Shown here: piece after piece, positions 12,347 through 23,469 of the stretch | Position numbering within the stretch: the first letter of the stretch is position 1 | How the letters are laid out: every line of letters starts with the position of its first letter | From: Symbiodinium natans | Taxonomy: Eukaryota > Sar > Dinophyceae > Suessiales > Symbiodiniaceae | Length of the DNA stretch: 64,000 nt | Direction of reading: 5' to 3' | Assembly: GCA_905221605.1 (NCBI GenBank) | Contig: CAJNDS010002592.1 | Span: 124,001 to 188,000, forward strand | Made by a program: the position numbers and the translations under genes | The notes under the pieces: model-generated | What the model saw: only the letters and a program-made list of their open reading frames with translations | Databases searched by the model: none | What the model was told of the DNA's origin: nothing

Positions 12347-12896
12347 GCTTCGACCAGCCATGCCCGGAGAATGCTACAGATTGCCTGATGGGTTCCTCAG
12401 CTTGCAAGTGGAAGCTCGACACTGGGATCCATCCCAGTTTGGAGCGTAGCAGTCACAAGCTTGAAGGCAAAATCCGCCACGTCCACCGTAGCATAGCGCG
12501 TAGGGGGGCGCGGGAAGGGCTTCAGTGTCCTCATGATGAAGTAGCAGCTGTGCGGTTCGCTCCATGCAAGAATCCATCAGCTGTAGTTCGCGCATGTGGT
12601 TTTGCTCAGGTCAGTGGATCAACCTGGCCGTTTGTTCTGCTACCTGTGGCTATGGCAAGCTGCATCAGACCCTGCGTATGTCAAAAATGTTTCCGGTTCT
12701 GCAGCAGTTGCTGGGAGTTTGCGCAGAGGTTCCATGCCCAGGATCGGTGAGGAAAAACATAGAAACAACGAGTGACAGGGAGGCACCAAGATGACACTCG
12801 ATGCCTTCAAGCCGAGGAGGCGCTCTGTCCTACGCCATGCAGCTTTCGGAGGAGCCGAATGCCCCGAAGAGCAGGAGCGCAGTGTGGAACCTCAGG
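12347..12896 (+). CDS. Thrombospondin type-1 (TSP1) repeat protein, exon group 1
   Basis: TSP1 repeats are extracellular adhesion modules of about 55 residues with a W..W..CS.TCG.G core and a CP.DC end. Here one repeat ends in FDQPCPENATDCLM, encoded up to 12391. A GT-AG intron (12392-12609) interrupts the Gly codon, and the next exon (from 12610) continues GQWINLAVCSATCGYGKLHQ. A third exon (about 12815-12896) gives RSVLRHAAFGGAECPEEQE, the typical middle of a TSP1 repeat. The frames join correctly across the first junction, which supports real exons. Multi-TSP1 surface proteins are common in dinoflagellates and apicomplexans. No signal peptide or start was found. The same repeat type reappears at 22.2-23.5 kb on the same strand, so both groups may belong to one gene. 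Confidence 0.68.
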
Positions 12897-13099
12897 TGCA
12901 ATGGTATTCTGCTGCTAGGGCTCAGAGTGCTCCGTGGCAAGTGCATTGCTTTTGTAAGGATTGCCTTCTTGCAGAATGTGGGGGCTTCGATTTCCTGCTG
13001 GCGGCAATGCCTCACATGGGTCTGTCCGCTGCTTGAACATGCTGCACCCTCACTTGCCCGCATCTATGCATATGCCATATACATGTATATTATAGGATC

Positions 13100-14200
13100 T
13101 GTTATGTTTGTGTACTGGCTCTTGAGCCGAGCATCTGCATAAGCGCCAATCCATCAAACGCGACCTCAGTTTTCCGTGTCTGGCATGACGTCTGCATGTC
13201 GCATTACAGCGATCCGAGGGTATCATCGCAGCTTCTGGCCAAGCAGGAGAAGATTGAGTGGACCACTTCTTCCGTACCTTGGTCGAATTCACTTTTGTTC
13301 GACCTGCGGCACTTGCAGCTCCCCGAGTGAGACGCAAGCTGGGAGCAGCTGGGAGGCTGTGAATACAGTTATACACGTCTCCCGTGGCAAAGGGAGGTAA
13401 AGAGGTCCATGAAGACAGAGTGCTGTAGATGCTGATGCAACATCAGCCTGCGCACGACATGCGCCTTACTTAATCAAGACGTGGGTTCAGGAGAGAACCT
13501 GAGTCCTCAAGAAACGCTTGTGGAATACAGAGCAACCAATCGACATGCCCTCTTTCCTGAGTGCTAAGGCAGTCGGTGCTTTGGTTGCATGTGCAGATAT
13601 ATCTGCAACCTGGATAGCAGAAGGTGCTATAGTCATGCAGGCCATGCAGGCCACGGCAGGAGCCACCAGGGCTGGTTTTGTTGTGACGAGGTGCTGTGCA
13701 CATCGGATCCAAGAGCATCGTGGCAATCGATTCGGACAATCGCTTCCTCTACATGGCATCAAGCGGAGGAGCCCCCAACTGTCAACAAAGCTCAGACGGA
13801 GTCATGCTGCTCATACTAATCTGCTGTGGCTTAGTCTTGTTAAGTCTGGTACGACACTGTCAACATATTGGAACTGGGAAGCTTGCATCTGGCGAGGAGA
13901 GAGCGTGGAACGCTGGTCGATGAGCGTAGGTGATGGCCACATCATGTCTTTCTTCGCGAAGTGGGCGGTCTTTACCCCGCAGGTTCGCGGGACAACGAAG
14001 CTTAATTATTGGTGTTTCGTTTGTATGTGGGTGTTTCATGTTTAAAAAAGAAGCTGCGACTTGTGATGTCGGGCAGAGCAACAAGCGCAAGTTTTCAAAT
14101 TCCGCAAGCCTTAAATCCGAAACCAGTGGCCTAAACCCGGAGTCCACGGGCCTCTGTAATTTGTAGAGGCCTTCTGGACACAGCGTCTTACAGTCAGCCA
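13100..14200. other. No supported gene; a few exon-like frames
   Basis: On the + strand a frame at about 13168-13330 (containing LLAKQEKIEWTTSSVPWS and ending in a stop) and another at about 13695-13780 (SIVAIDSDNRFLYMASSGG) resemble beta-propeller strands. They fall between the two TSP1 exon groups and could be exons of the same long gene or chance frames. Confidence 0.25.
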
Positions 14201-14269
14201 GGCACGTGGCAAAAAAACATCGAAAACCAACGCCGGCTTAACGCTTCTCGTTTTTTTCTTTTATCCTAA

Positions 14270-14430
14270 ACCTAGTGGACAAGCACCCGCAAGAAATAGA
14301 GGGAGAGAAAGAGCAAGAGAAAGACAAAGAGAAAGAGAAGTAGAGAGAGAAGTCGACAGAGAGAGCTTGCCCCCATGCCCCCAAGAAAGAAACAGAGAGA
14401 GAGAGAATAACAGTAAAGGGAGTCCATTTA
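14270..14430 (+). repeat. Polypurine tract
   Basis: About 150 bases are mainly GAGAGAAAGA-type sequence on the + strand, with a few interruptions. It ends in GAATAACAGTAAAG, a phrase seen again at 15665 and 15790. Confidence 0.75.
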
Positions 14431-14439
14431 ACCCCAAAG

Positions 14440-15200
14440 CATGGCAAGCTGTTGACCATCATTACCCCTTGAACAGTGACCAGGGAACAGGGAGTGCCCA
14501 CACACTGCCGCCCCAAATATGGCAAGCTGTTGACCATAGTTACCCCGACCGTTGCAAAGTGGGAGGCACTCACATGCAAATCACTGGGAACCCTTCAAGA
14601 GCCCAGGAGTTGCCCTGGCCAACACAACCATTTGGGGGAGTCGACGCCTAATAACCCGAGTGCCCACCCCCTCCGAACACTTAATAACGCGAGTTGTGCT
14701 GTTTTCGCCTACTTGTTCATAATGCTACCAGGGGAAACACTCGCCACATGTTTCACCAAAGAAGATCCCAGGAAATAAGAAAGCCCACAGGTCCCCGATC
14801 CGAGCGGTATGACAGGCTGTGATGTATGTACTATTTAAGTACGTGTAACCCGAGTGCTTGCAGAAGCAGCTCTGCTCAACGGACCTGAATGGGAAGTCTT
14901 GTTCCCAATGCCATCAGGGCAACACTCACCACGTTTCACCAGAGAGGATCCCATGAAAACAGGAATGAGCCCACAGGTCCCCGACCCGAACAGTATGGCA
15001 AGCTGTGGACCACAGTTACCCCAATCGCAAACGGACCTGAATGGGAAGTGTACCAGCTCGTGTCAGCCTTAGCTAGGCAGGTCTGTGTTACTGTATCATA
15101 GTTACTCGTGGGACCCGACTCAAACCACAGTGCCCATATCGATGAGCTCAAGTGATGTCCTCCCCAAACATGGCAAGCTGTTGGCCATAGTTACCCTCAA
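14440..15200 (+). repeat. Dispersed repeat family with core ATGGCAAGCTGTTGACCA
   Basis: The core ATGGCAAGCTGTTGACCA followed by TTACCCC recurs with small changes at about 14442, 14519, 14995 and 15170. Longer flanking phrases are shared too: CAGGTCCCCGAYCCGA with a preceding GAGGATCCCATG or GAAGATCCCAGG block (about 14763 and 14945), and ACGGACCTGAATGGGAAGT (about 14879 and 15031). This looks like a diverged tandem or nested repeat of unknown origin. No transposase-like coding is visible. Confidence 0.6.
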
Positions 15201-15599
15201 GAACGTGGGGCTACAGTGAGACACATTAGTAGGCACCATTGACCGACACCAGAGCCAAGGGAGATAATGAACCCTGGGCACCTTTTCCCCCAAGGCGTTT
15301 GTGTTCTGGGATTTGGCTCTGCCTTGGTGGGACCCCCTGCATCGTGTCGTGTCGGAAGGGAGAGCTTCCTGACAACTAAGCGGACGTTGTGATGGTTGTG
15401 TGGCTGCATCGAGGATAGCAGCTGGGGTGCATACCTATACGGGAGCTCTCGCCACACTCTCTTTCCGGGTGGGAGCATGCCTACCCCACACCTAGGGAGG
15501 CTCACTCCACCCAACTCCGCCTCGGGGGATAGAGGGGGACATTCCAATGTGAAACAACCCCAACCTGAGCGGCAGCTGTATCACCCGACTGACTCGGTG

Positions 15600-16215
15600 G
15601 AGCACGCCCGCAAGGGCGACCCCCTGCTGGGGGTTGAGTGCAACGGAAGGAAGGAAGAAGAATAACAGTAAAAGAAGGGCAAAACACAGTACCCCGGGGA
15701 ACGAGAAGAAGTCTCACGGAGACAGTGGACTCGGGCGCGCCTAGGCGCGAGGGGTCTTCCGGGCCACCCCATGCCCTGCAGAAGAAGAAGAATAACAGCA
15801 AAAGAAGTGGAGAATGAGAAAGAGAGAAAGGCCATTGTGGCTCAAGTCAGAGCCCACCCCCGGATTAAGCCGGTGCAGAAGCCAAGGCGGGCTCAAGGCG
15901 AACGAGGGGGGAGTGGCTTAGGCGTGGGTCGGGTTGGGTCTGTCGTCATCGTGTGTTTTGGGGGCCTGAACTTTCAACCGGTTTAAACACCCCGCTCCTC
16001 ACAAGTCAGTGAATATCAGCTGCCAAGAGACTGCATAGGAACACATTGTACTTGGTAGGAACACGCTGTGCTTGTGCATGTGCTGTCAGTCGTTCACCGA
16101 GACTGGACTTGACCTGGGCGCGCCCAGTGCTCAGGGGCTCTTCAAGCCCTGAAGAAGAAGAAAAAGAAAAGAAGAGAAACTGAAAGAAAGAAGGAAAGAA
16201 AGAGAGAGAACCAGA
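15600..16215 (+). repeat. Repeated (GAA)n/GAATAACAG purine blocks with flanking GC-rich unit
   Basis: GAAGAAGAATAACAG followed by YAAAAGAAG occurs at about 15656 and 15781. A GGGCGCGCC unit followed by a GGGG.CTTC block and then GAAGAAGAAGAA occurs at about 15734-15795 and again at about 16117-16165. This indicates a duplicated composite element with purine-rich tails, possibly a non-autonomous mobile element or retroposed copies. Confidence 0.5.
15831..15846 (+). other. Relic of the dinoflagellate spliced leader (DinoSL)
   Basis: The 16 bases GCCATTGTGGCTCAAG match the last 16 bases of the conserved 22-nt dinoflagellate spliced leader at 15 positions (GCCATTTTGGCTCAAG is standard). The next bases are TCAG, not a GT donor, so this is not an SL RNA gene. 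It fits a copy left by re-integration of a trans-spliced mRNA. The 5' six bases of the leader are not conserved here. Confidence 0.6.
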
Positions 16216-19200
16216 AACAGAAAGGGAACGAATCCAAATGACATACTTCGATCATCTGAAAAGTTTAAGTTCTTTGTGAAAAGCCCGGGTTTTGAGGACA
16301 TGCCTGAGCAAAACCAGCAGCGCCCGCAAACCGTTTTACCCGCAAAAAGCTCGTAGTGTGCGTATTTAATATGTGGCTGCCAAGAAAGGCCAAGAACTCT
16401 GCGACCAACTAACTGCAAGCCCAAAACCCATGCCCGAAATCCATAGACGAACCAAAAGCCCTGAAGCAAGGCCCGAGACCCAGCACCTTGCCCAAGAAAC
16501 GAAGCCATCCTCAAGCTTGCGACCCCGCTGCAAAGCCCACGCCGCAACCCCACTGGCGCTTTGAACAATCTTTAGAGTCCCGGAACCCCAACTCCTGTCA
16601 GAACTGCCTATAGCCGCCTTTTTTTGAAACTTGCAGAGCCTTGACACCCGAAAACCTGGTTCCGTCGGGCTGGGGTTCATGGGTTAAGGAGATCTCTAGG
16701 CCACTGTTTTCGGTCTGAGGGCTTGGAATCCAGCGACCCTCTGTTCTAGTGACAGGAACCACAAACTTACACCCGCATCCCCGAGCATCTCCACCGTTCG
16801 CCCGACCCATTGTAGAACTACAGTAACTACAGTGTGATATTACTCGGCTCTCCTACACTCAAAGCCGAACCACGTCCAAAACTTCCAGACGATGGCTGCC
16901 CAAGCCAGCCTCTGCTGCAAGTGACCTGGAACATCCTGGAACCTTTTTGTGACAGAGGTCCCATAGCACTTCCATTGAAATTGTCCTGACGGAGTCACAC
17001 TTTCAGCCTCAGGACACCATTTCTCACGCTTCCCACAAACTACAGTACTTTCCCGACGACACAAGCCGCAGCTTCTTCACAGATGAAACGCCAAAACAAA
17101 TTCAGCAAAGATCTATCATGGCCGCAGACTCTCGTCATCTTGTGGCATGCCGTTGTTTGCGATTTGGCGCTGGCGCTGCCAGGCGAAGGGCACGCAGCCA
17201 ACAATAGTTGACTTCAAGGTCCAAGCCGCCGCCTTGTACATCGCGACCTCGGACGAGCAACCTGGTCTGAAATTGATCTGCTTCTGCCGAAGGGCTGCGT
17301 CCGACAACTGTGCATGTCTTCAGCTTGCGGGCTTCTGCAAGATTTTGTGTGCAATGCATATCACCATGGCACCATGGTTGTGTGCCGGACATGTGCACGT
17401 GCTGCTGCAACCCGCGAAGCGAAGGATGATCTCGCGAATAGATGAAGATGAACTTTGGCTTCAGATAAAGCTGTGCGCACGCAGTATTTCGGGTCATTCT
17501 TGTCATTGGGAGCTTGCATTGCTAGCAAAAAGGCATTGCTGACCTCCAGAGCCGAGCCTCCCTTGGTGCAGGTCCTGTACAAGGCACGCACGTCTTCGAA
17601 TTTTCGAACGACATGAGGGCTGCATGAAGCCGTTCGATCGCTAAGCAGATGTGATGACCCCCCGCCCAAGCGAGAGAAGCTTCGGCTTTAGAACTTTCAT
17701 GAAGTTCACTCACGGATTCGTCGAGATGGTCGGAGTCTTGCAGCTGGCATAAAGCGTGCCGGCCAGTTCGACATTTTTAGATTTGCCACACTCGCACCTT
17801 TTGTTCTCGCCAACGCTTGGAGGGCCTGGGGCGGCTCCGCAGCTTGTCGGTCGCAGGGACCTACCTCCTCTGGGCCACTAACAAGCAGGTGCCTCCGTGG
17901 CATTATCCGTGTCAGGGTCTCAAGGCAGCACCTGAAATCAGTGAAGCATTTCGCGAAGCACACGGCGTTGCTTGCTTCTGCGCTTGCTGGAGCTATGAAA
18001 ACATTCGCAGAAACTGCAGCCAAGAATAGTCCATTGCTCACAAACCAGCTTACAAGCAATTGGAGCCACAGTCTCCACAGACCTCGCGAAACCGAAAAAC
18101 TGTGCAAGCTTTCACTTAGTGTGAGGATTCGAGGACATGGGAGCGGCGGTAATGTGGTGTTTGCGTGCACTGCGAGCTGCGGGCTCTCATGCAAGTTCAG
18201 TTTGAGTTTTTGTCGAAAGCCCCGGTTTTTGCCGCATGGCACTCGTAGGTTGAGTCAAAACTGTGCCTGTCATCAATCTGGCTGTTCGCGTGTATCAGAA
18301 CTTTGCACCTAGCAAGCCACTCCGCTGTGGAGGATTTGACTGCTTCACGTTCGTTGTGCACGCATGTCGCATGCAAGTGTCACGACGCATGTTGCTTCTT
18401 GTAGTTCCACATGTTACTATCGTGGAAGTGTCGAGGACATGACCAAGACCTTCAGAAGAATAGGATCCAGGGCCAGTGTGTGTAGGAATCGACACTTTCT
18501 CTTTCGTAAGTAAACACAGAGTCTCACCAGCCTGCCTGATCATACCCTACAAGGCTGCAGCCCTGTGAACCCTATGCGCCGGCTGCTCCACGCGTTTGAA
18601 GGGATGCTTGGTTTGCCATGTTTGGAGGCCAAGAACGAAGACAAAGAGCCAAAGGGGAGTGAGGAAGTTTGAGCCAGGGCGATTTTTGCTAAGCAGGTCT
18701 CATGACGACAGGGAAGGCCACTCGAAAGGACATGTGCCTCAAACCGTCGTGAGGCTTAGCAGCTTTGCGGCCAATTGGCTTCAACAACAATCGTTTGCCT
18801 CTTTTCGGGGAGATCGAACAAAAATGCTGAGGTGGCAGAGGCACCTGGCACCTACCAAGAGGATCACATGTTGCAAAGAAGGATAGCAGCCGCAGTGGGC
18901 TGGAGAGATCAAACAGTAGGGCTTGGAATCAAGCCCACTTGGATGCAAATCTTGCCGCTGCACGGCTTGACGGCTCCATTCTTGTGTAAATGGGAGACTT
19001 GCTCGGAAGGCCGGAGGCCCCAAGCTTGCTCCGACTTTCATTGAGCTCGGTTGGGGGGGTGTTTTTAGTCCACGGGCCCCAAGGGACACGGTTTTCCCCC
19101 TCGACTGCTTTGGCGTACAGAGACAACTTGAAGTTCTACTAACATGAGGGATGCATAATGCACCACTTTTGCGCTGCACTGGGACCGCCGTTTCAACGTG

Positions 19201-19467
19201 CCCCGAGGGTGTTCCAGTTGCAAGGTGTTGCACACCGGGCATTCCCGGCTGTTTCTGATTCGCTAATTCTATACTTTCTCTGTGGGCGTTTCTACTCATG
19301 CTCTGTACTTCTCAATGCCATTCGAGGGCAGTGCTCTTCCTGGGGGGGGACACCTCTGCCGGTTTGACAGAGCAGGTCACTTTGGGCACCGTGGATGGGC
19401 CGGAAGTGCTGGTAACCGAGCGACCGGTTCTGAGCCGCAAATCCCTAGAGGAGCCCTGAGCCCCTTC

Positions 19468-19505
19468 TTGACTTTTTGACTTTTTGACTTTTGACTTTTG
19501 ACTTT
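19468..19505 (+). repeat. Short tandem repeat, TTTTTGAC units
   Basis: About five consecutive units of TTTTTGAC or TTTTGAC. Confidence 0.75.
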
Positions 19506-20065
19506 GCTGTCCGGGCCTCATTGTGTCGCTACGCGTTGCCAGCCTCGGCCGGGCTTAAGTCTCGAGATTCAGGAGTGGGTCCCGTGGGTTTGGACCTGCC
19601 GGGCTCCTACGAGCCAGGCATCGCCAGAAACGGTAACAAATGCTTCCATAGCACTTCCACCTCAACAACCGTTCCACATCCTGCTCTGCTCTTTTGGCAG
19701 TCGCTCACCTCCTCGCGCCCACGTGCATAGCACCACCCACGCACACTCTAAACGATGGGAGCGGCTGCATGACAATGACTCAAATGCACGCCGACGCACT
19801 GCACATGCTACACTCAGATGCATGATGATGCAGAGAGTTTGCAATTAGAGCAGTAGACGTGGGGGCCCTGTTGAGTTGGATCGGGTATCTATTGCAATAT
19901 TTAAAGTTGATGGGGCGCAAAAAGCAGGACAACCAAAGACGGTGTCAGTGCAACCAAACCTGAATCCTTGCTTGCTTCGATTCGCCCACCCTCTTCGAAA
20001 AGGGAGCATCCCATGCCAAATTCCGGTAACGTTCCACGTCAGCTCTCCACTGTTGGCATGTCCGT

Positions 20066-20137
20066 GCACGGGACCTGGCCCTTATTCTTAGAGCATCCCG
20101 CGCACGGGACCTGACCCTTATTCTTAGAGCATCCCGA
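20066..20137 (+). repeat. 36-bp tandem duplication
   Basis: The unit that begins GCACGGGACCTG and continues CCCTTATTCTTAGAGCATCC is present twice in a row with one or two mismatches, which suggests a recent local duplication. Confidence 0.8.
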
Positions 20138-22176
20138 CCCACTGGGTAGACTGGCAAGAAGGCCCCGATCGTAGCAGGGAGCCTTTCAGGGTTCAAGCTG
20201 GTAGGGAGCAAAGGCGGATCGGGAGGATTAGGTGGTGGGGAAGTGAGACACTTTAGAAGTTTCGGCGTGCGCATCACAGTTATTGGTGGCCATTCTGCAT
20301 CACGTTGTCAGCGGTAAAATTCAATGGTCGGTCCCAATAATTGGAGAGCGGGTAGCGACTTCATGCAGGACTTGGTCGGCTCGTCTTCTGAGGCCTCGCG
20401 TCGTCACGGCAGCCAAGACATGCATCACACATTGTCAATGTTATCATGTGGTTGAAATCTTGAGCTAGCATGGTAATTTGTGGTCACCGGAATGGTGGAA
20501 AGAGGTCGTCCAGGTGGAGCTGCTCTGGGATGCCAGCCGTTTCTTCCTTGGAGCTTGGGACGACGTCCAGAAAACGATGTCTATCTTCCAGGCGTCCGTG
20601 GCACTCGTTCGAGCCACTTCATGAATATGCAAGTGCTGCTTGTTCAACATGGAGGTCGGACCAGAAGCTTCGTACGGGTAGTCTGTCTAGTGCACAGTGC
20701 AGCACGGAGTTCCCAGCTGCAACAGTGTAACTGTAGTTCACAAAACGTGCTCGAGAAGACTTGAGCAAAGTAGCTGCTACATACACCGAGTCGAGTGACT
20801 TTTTGCGCATGTTGAAGGTGTCCATCTCACCGGACAGCCTTGCCAGTGCAATTGTCGAGCATCAACAGCTTCGGCAGCTTCAACAGACGTGGTCTACTCA
20901 AGCTGTGAGATGCCTGGCATGATTTCGACTGAGTGACTGGCCATGACTGGCCACATCTCCAGTCAAGGCAGGTTTCGTTGGCAGTTACTGCCAGTTCTTA
21001 CATTTGAGGCAGTGCAATCGGCAAGGCAATGCCTCCTTTGAGACATGTTGCGCTCCTCAACGCTTGAATGCTACTTGTAGGCTGGACCTTAAGAAGGTCT
21101 GAACATCTTAGCTTTGCAACATGTGGCCAGACTTTACAGAGGGCCGTGTCTGACGAGGAATCCTTGCAACTCCATTCTCTGCATACGCGGGGGACTTAGC
21201 CAGCTTGGTCCTCGAAGGCTATCTCCCTGGTTGGTTGTCCAAGCTGTACAGTATCTCGAAATTGCAAGCGCAGGTTTATAGCCATCTCCAAATCTGGAGT
21301 CTGCCTCTGCATTTGAACGAGGACGGGGTTAGCAGGTTCTGCAGATAGCAATTACAAGCCCGACCTGGCCTGCGGCTTCCAGGACACCTCATTATCCTTG
21401 CTCTACGAGCCGTGACCCCAGAGATTGGTAGTTGCCCATTCCGGGTCACTCATGGCAGGGATCATTGCTCAGGTCAAAAACTGCCGCGAATATCTCTGGC
21501 CTTGGATACTTCTTTCAGAAGGGCTTGGCCACTTGACCAAAAAGCGTTTCCTTGGACTTAGGCTAAGGGGTCCTGAGGAGGGGGCCTTTAAGGGTTCTTG
21601 GGGTGTTCTCTCATTTCGGGAAACCAGGCGTCCCTATGACAGGACTGTGCAGTTTCGGCCTGGATCAACGTCTCACTTTGCAGCGCCAGCTGCGGCGGTG
21701 GCGACTCGGCCCTTGGCATGCGCTCTTCGACTCTTCGGTCCCACTGCTAGAGGGGTAGAGGTTTCCAAGGCGATGTAAGCGAACATGTGGGGCTTGCTGA
21801 AGAAAAGGCGAGTTGTGTAAAGCTGAAGCTTTGGCGATGGCTCAGTTGGTTCAGTGTTGGTATATTCTTGGGACTCGGCAGGACTTGTACGGCAGGCTCG
21901 TGAAATCCTGGCGAAGGCATCTGAAGGCCAGCAATGTGCACATGCATGCAACCCATCTTGCACAAAGCAGGCGCTGCAGTAGAGGGGCCCTGTGACCACC
22001 AAGCCCTTTCTCGCAGGTGGAAGTCCCTGCCCTGCTGAGTTGGAAAGGGAGCAACTTGTCGTTTCAACCAGAGCCAGTGTATCTCGCATCAGCAGCCCGC
22101 AGGACCAGCAAGTAGGAACTAAGTAGTTGGCAGTAGTTGCATCTGTTTTTGTTGGGCGTCGTCAGTCAGTCTGTAG

Positions 22177-23460
22177 GCTGCCATGCAACGAACTTCAGTG
22201 CCCGGTGGACTGCAAGATGAGCGACTGGAAAGATGAGGGTTGCTCGGCATTGGATGGCAAGTTTCGTGCCCGCAAGCTACAAAGTCACGGGGTCTTCCTC
22301 GAAACATCAAGACACATCAGGCTTGGGCCGCCGGGCCTCCTTGTATCAGCCAAGAAGCATCGGCAGTTTAATTGGTCCCGTGCGAATGTTCAGTTTTCTG
22401 GCGCAGCACAGCTTAAGGTCCAGAGCTCACATTGCACACTGGTCTCAAGGTTCTCGCCAGGGAAGTATGTACTGCTTGCCGAAAATGCACTCGGATCAGG
22501 ATGAGGTTGTACTGTGAAGGTTGTGGCAAATGCATACCATTTGTATGCACTTACGCTAGTGGAGTTGAATTACAGCGCTAGAAAACACAACCAGGGAATC
22601 CCATAAGATGTGTGCTAGATTACCGAACCTCAGAACAAACTGTTGCCTAGCAAGCACCAAGCAGTGATTCGCCAGGCAAGTTGTTGACGTTGCAAAAGAA
22701 GGACAGATTTTTTGACAGAGTGGTTCGCGTGGCTGTCTGCTGTGATCTTTCAACTCCAGGTCACTGTTCCAAAAGCTGCGGGGGTGGAACCCTCCGGCAG
22801 CGACTTGGCACGGCACAGGGTGTCGGCAAATACAAATGCCAAGGGATAGGCGTCGACACGTTTCCGCGACAACAAATCCAAAAGGACCGTTCTCCTCCAA
22901 GGACACGGCTCGTCCTGTCGCATCCTATGTTCGGAGGGCAACAATGCTCGATGCACCAGCTGCAACTCATGGAATTATTGCTCGTGGTTTTGGGTGCAGA
23001 CAACACATGATCAACGTATGACCAGTCCACGCTGCTGAACCGCTGTGCCATCTTGATACTGAGGAGAGTCTTGGAGCAGCACGTGCTGTGCAACAAGTAC
23101 CCCTGCAAAGGATGGGTGGCTTATGGTGGCTTTTACTTGCAACACGTAGAGCAAGTTCCGGGGAAACGGGCTGATTGCCCAAGACTTGACTTGCCGAGTG
23201 TAGCTTGAAGAAGAAGAAGACTATGGGCCAGGACTTGATTGCGAGGTATCTGGGTGGATGGACCAGGGGCATTGCTGCTCGGTCTTGTGGAGCGGCAGAT
23301 TGCCAGCGCATGCTTGTATTGGCATCATGCCTAATCTACAAGACCAACAAGACCATGACAGTCAGCAGATTATTCTCCGTATGGCATGTTTACATCTGGC
23401 TTCTCCAGCAAGGCTCTCGCAGTTGCGGTGGCGGACTGCAGCGCCAGTTCCGTAAGGTCG
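22177..23460 (+). CDS. Thrombospondin type-1 (TSP1) repeat protein, exon group 2
   Basis: Three exons give parts of TSP1 repeats. Exon 22177-22238 (after CTGTAG) encodes LPCNELQCPVDCKMSDWKDE, which joins the end of one repeat to the start of the next. It is spliced inside a Gly codon over a GT-AG intron (22239-22759) to an exon starting at 22760 that encodes HCSKSCGGGTLRQR. A third exon at 23413 (after CAAG) encodes SRSCGGGLQRQFRK; with a T from the upstream exon its first codon would be Cys, giving the standard CSRSCGGG. Exact frame agreement at the first junction is strong support. The remaining parts of each repeat (the GG..C middle and C-terminal Cys) were not all found. Probably part of a long multi-repeat surface or secreted protein, possibly continuous with the exons at 12.3-12.9 kb. 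Confidence 0.7.
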
Positions 23461-23469
23461 AAGATCTCA

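Larger units (their letters stand above)
16220..22170. other. Long region without a supported gene, between the TSP1 exon groups
   Basis: No family was recognised on either strand. + strand frames at about 17190-17290 (TIVDFKVQAAALYIATSDE) and 17836-17880 (SLSVAGTYLLWATNKQ) faintly resemble propeller strands. A short repeat of TTTTTGAC units lies at 19468-19505, and a 36-bp tandem duplication at 20066-20137. If the two TSP1 groups are one gene, this is largely intron. Confidence 0.35.

Noticed and set aside
12531-12609. WD40-like phrase HDEVAAVRFAPCKNP
   Set aside because: It lies inside the 12392-12609 intron that is fixed by the exact TSP1 frame join, so it is not coding in that gene.
15831-15846. 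Spliced-leader RNA gene
   Set aside because: No GT donor after the leader, no Sm-like site, and the 5' part of the leader is not kept; it is a relic instead.
17190-17880. Propeller-like strands at 17.2 and 17.8 kb
   Set aside because: Two isolated phrases without repeated spacing, motif or supported splice junctions.
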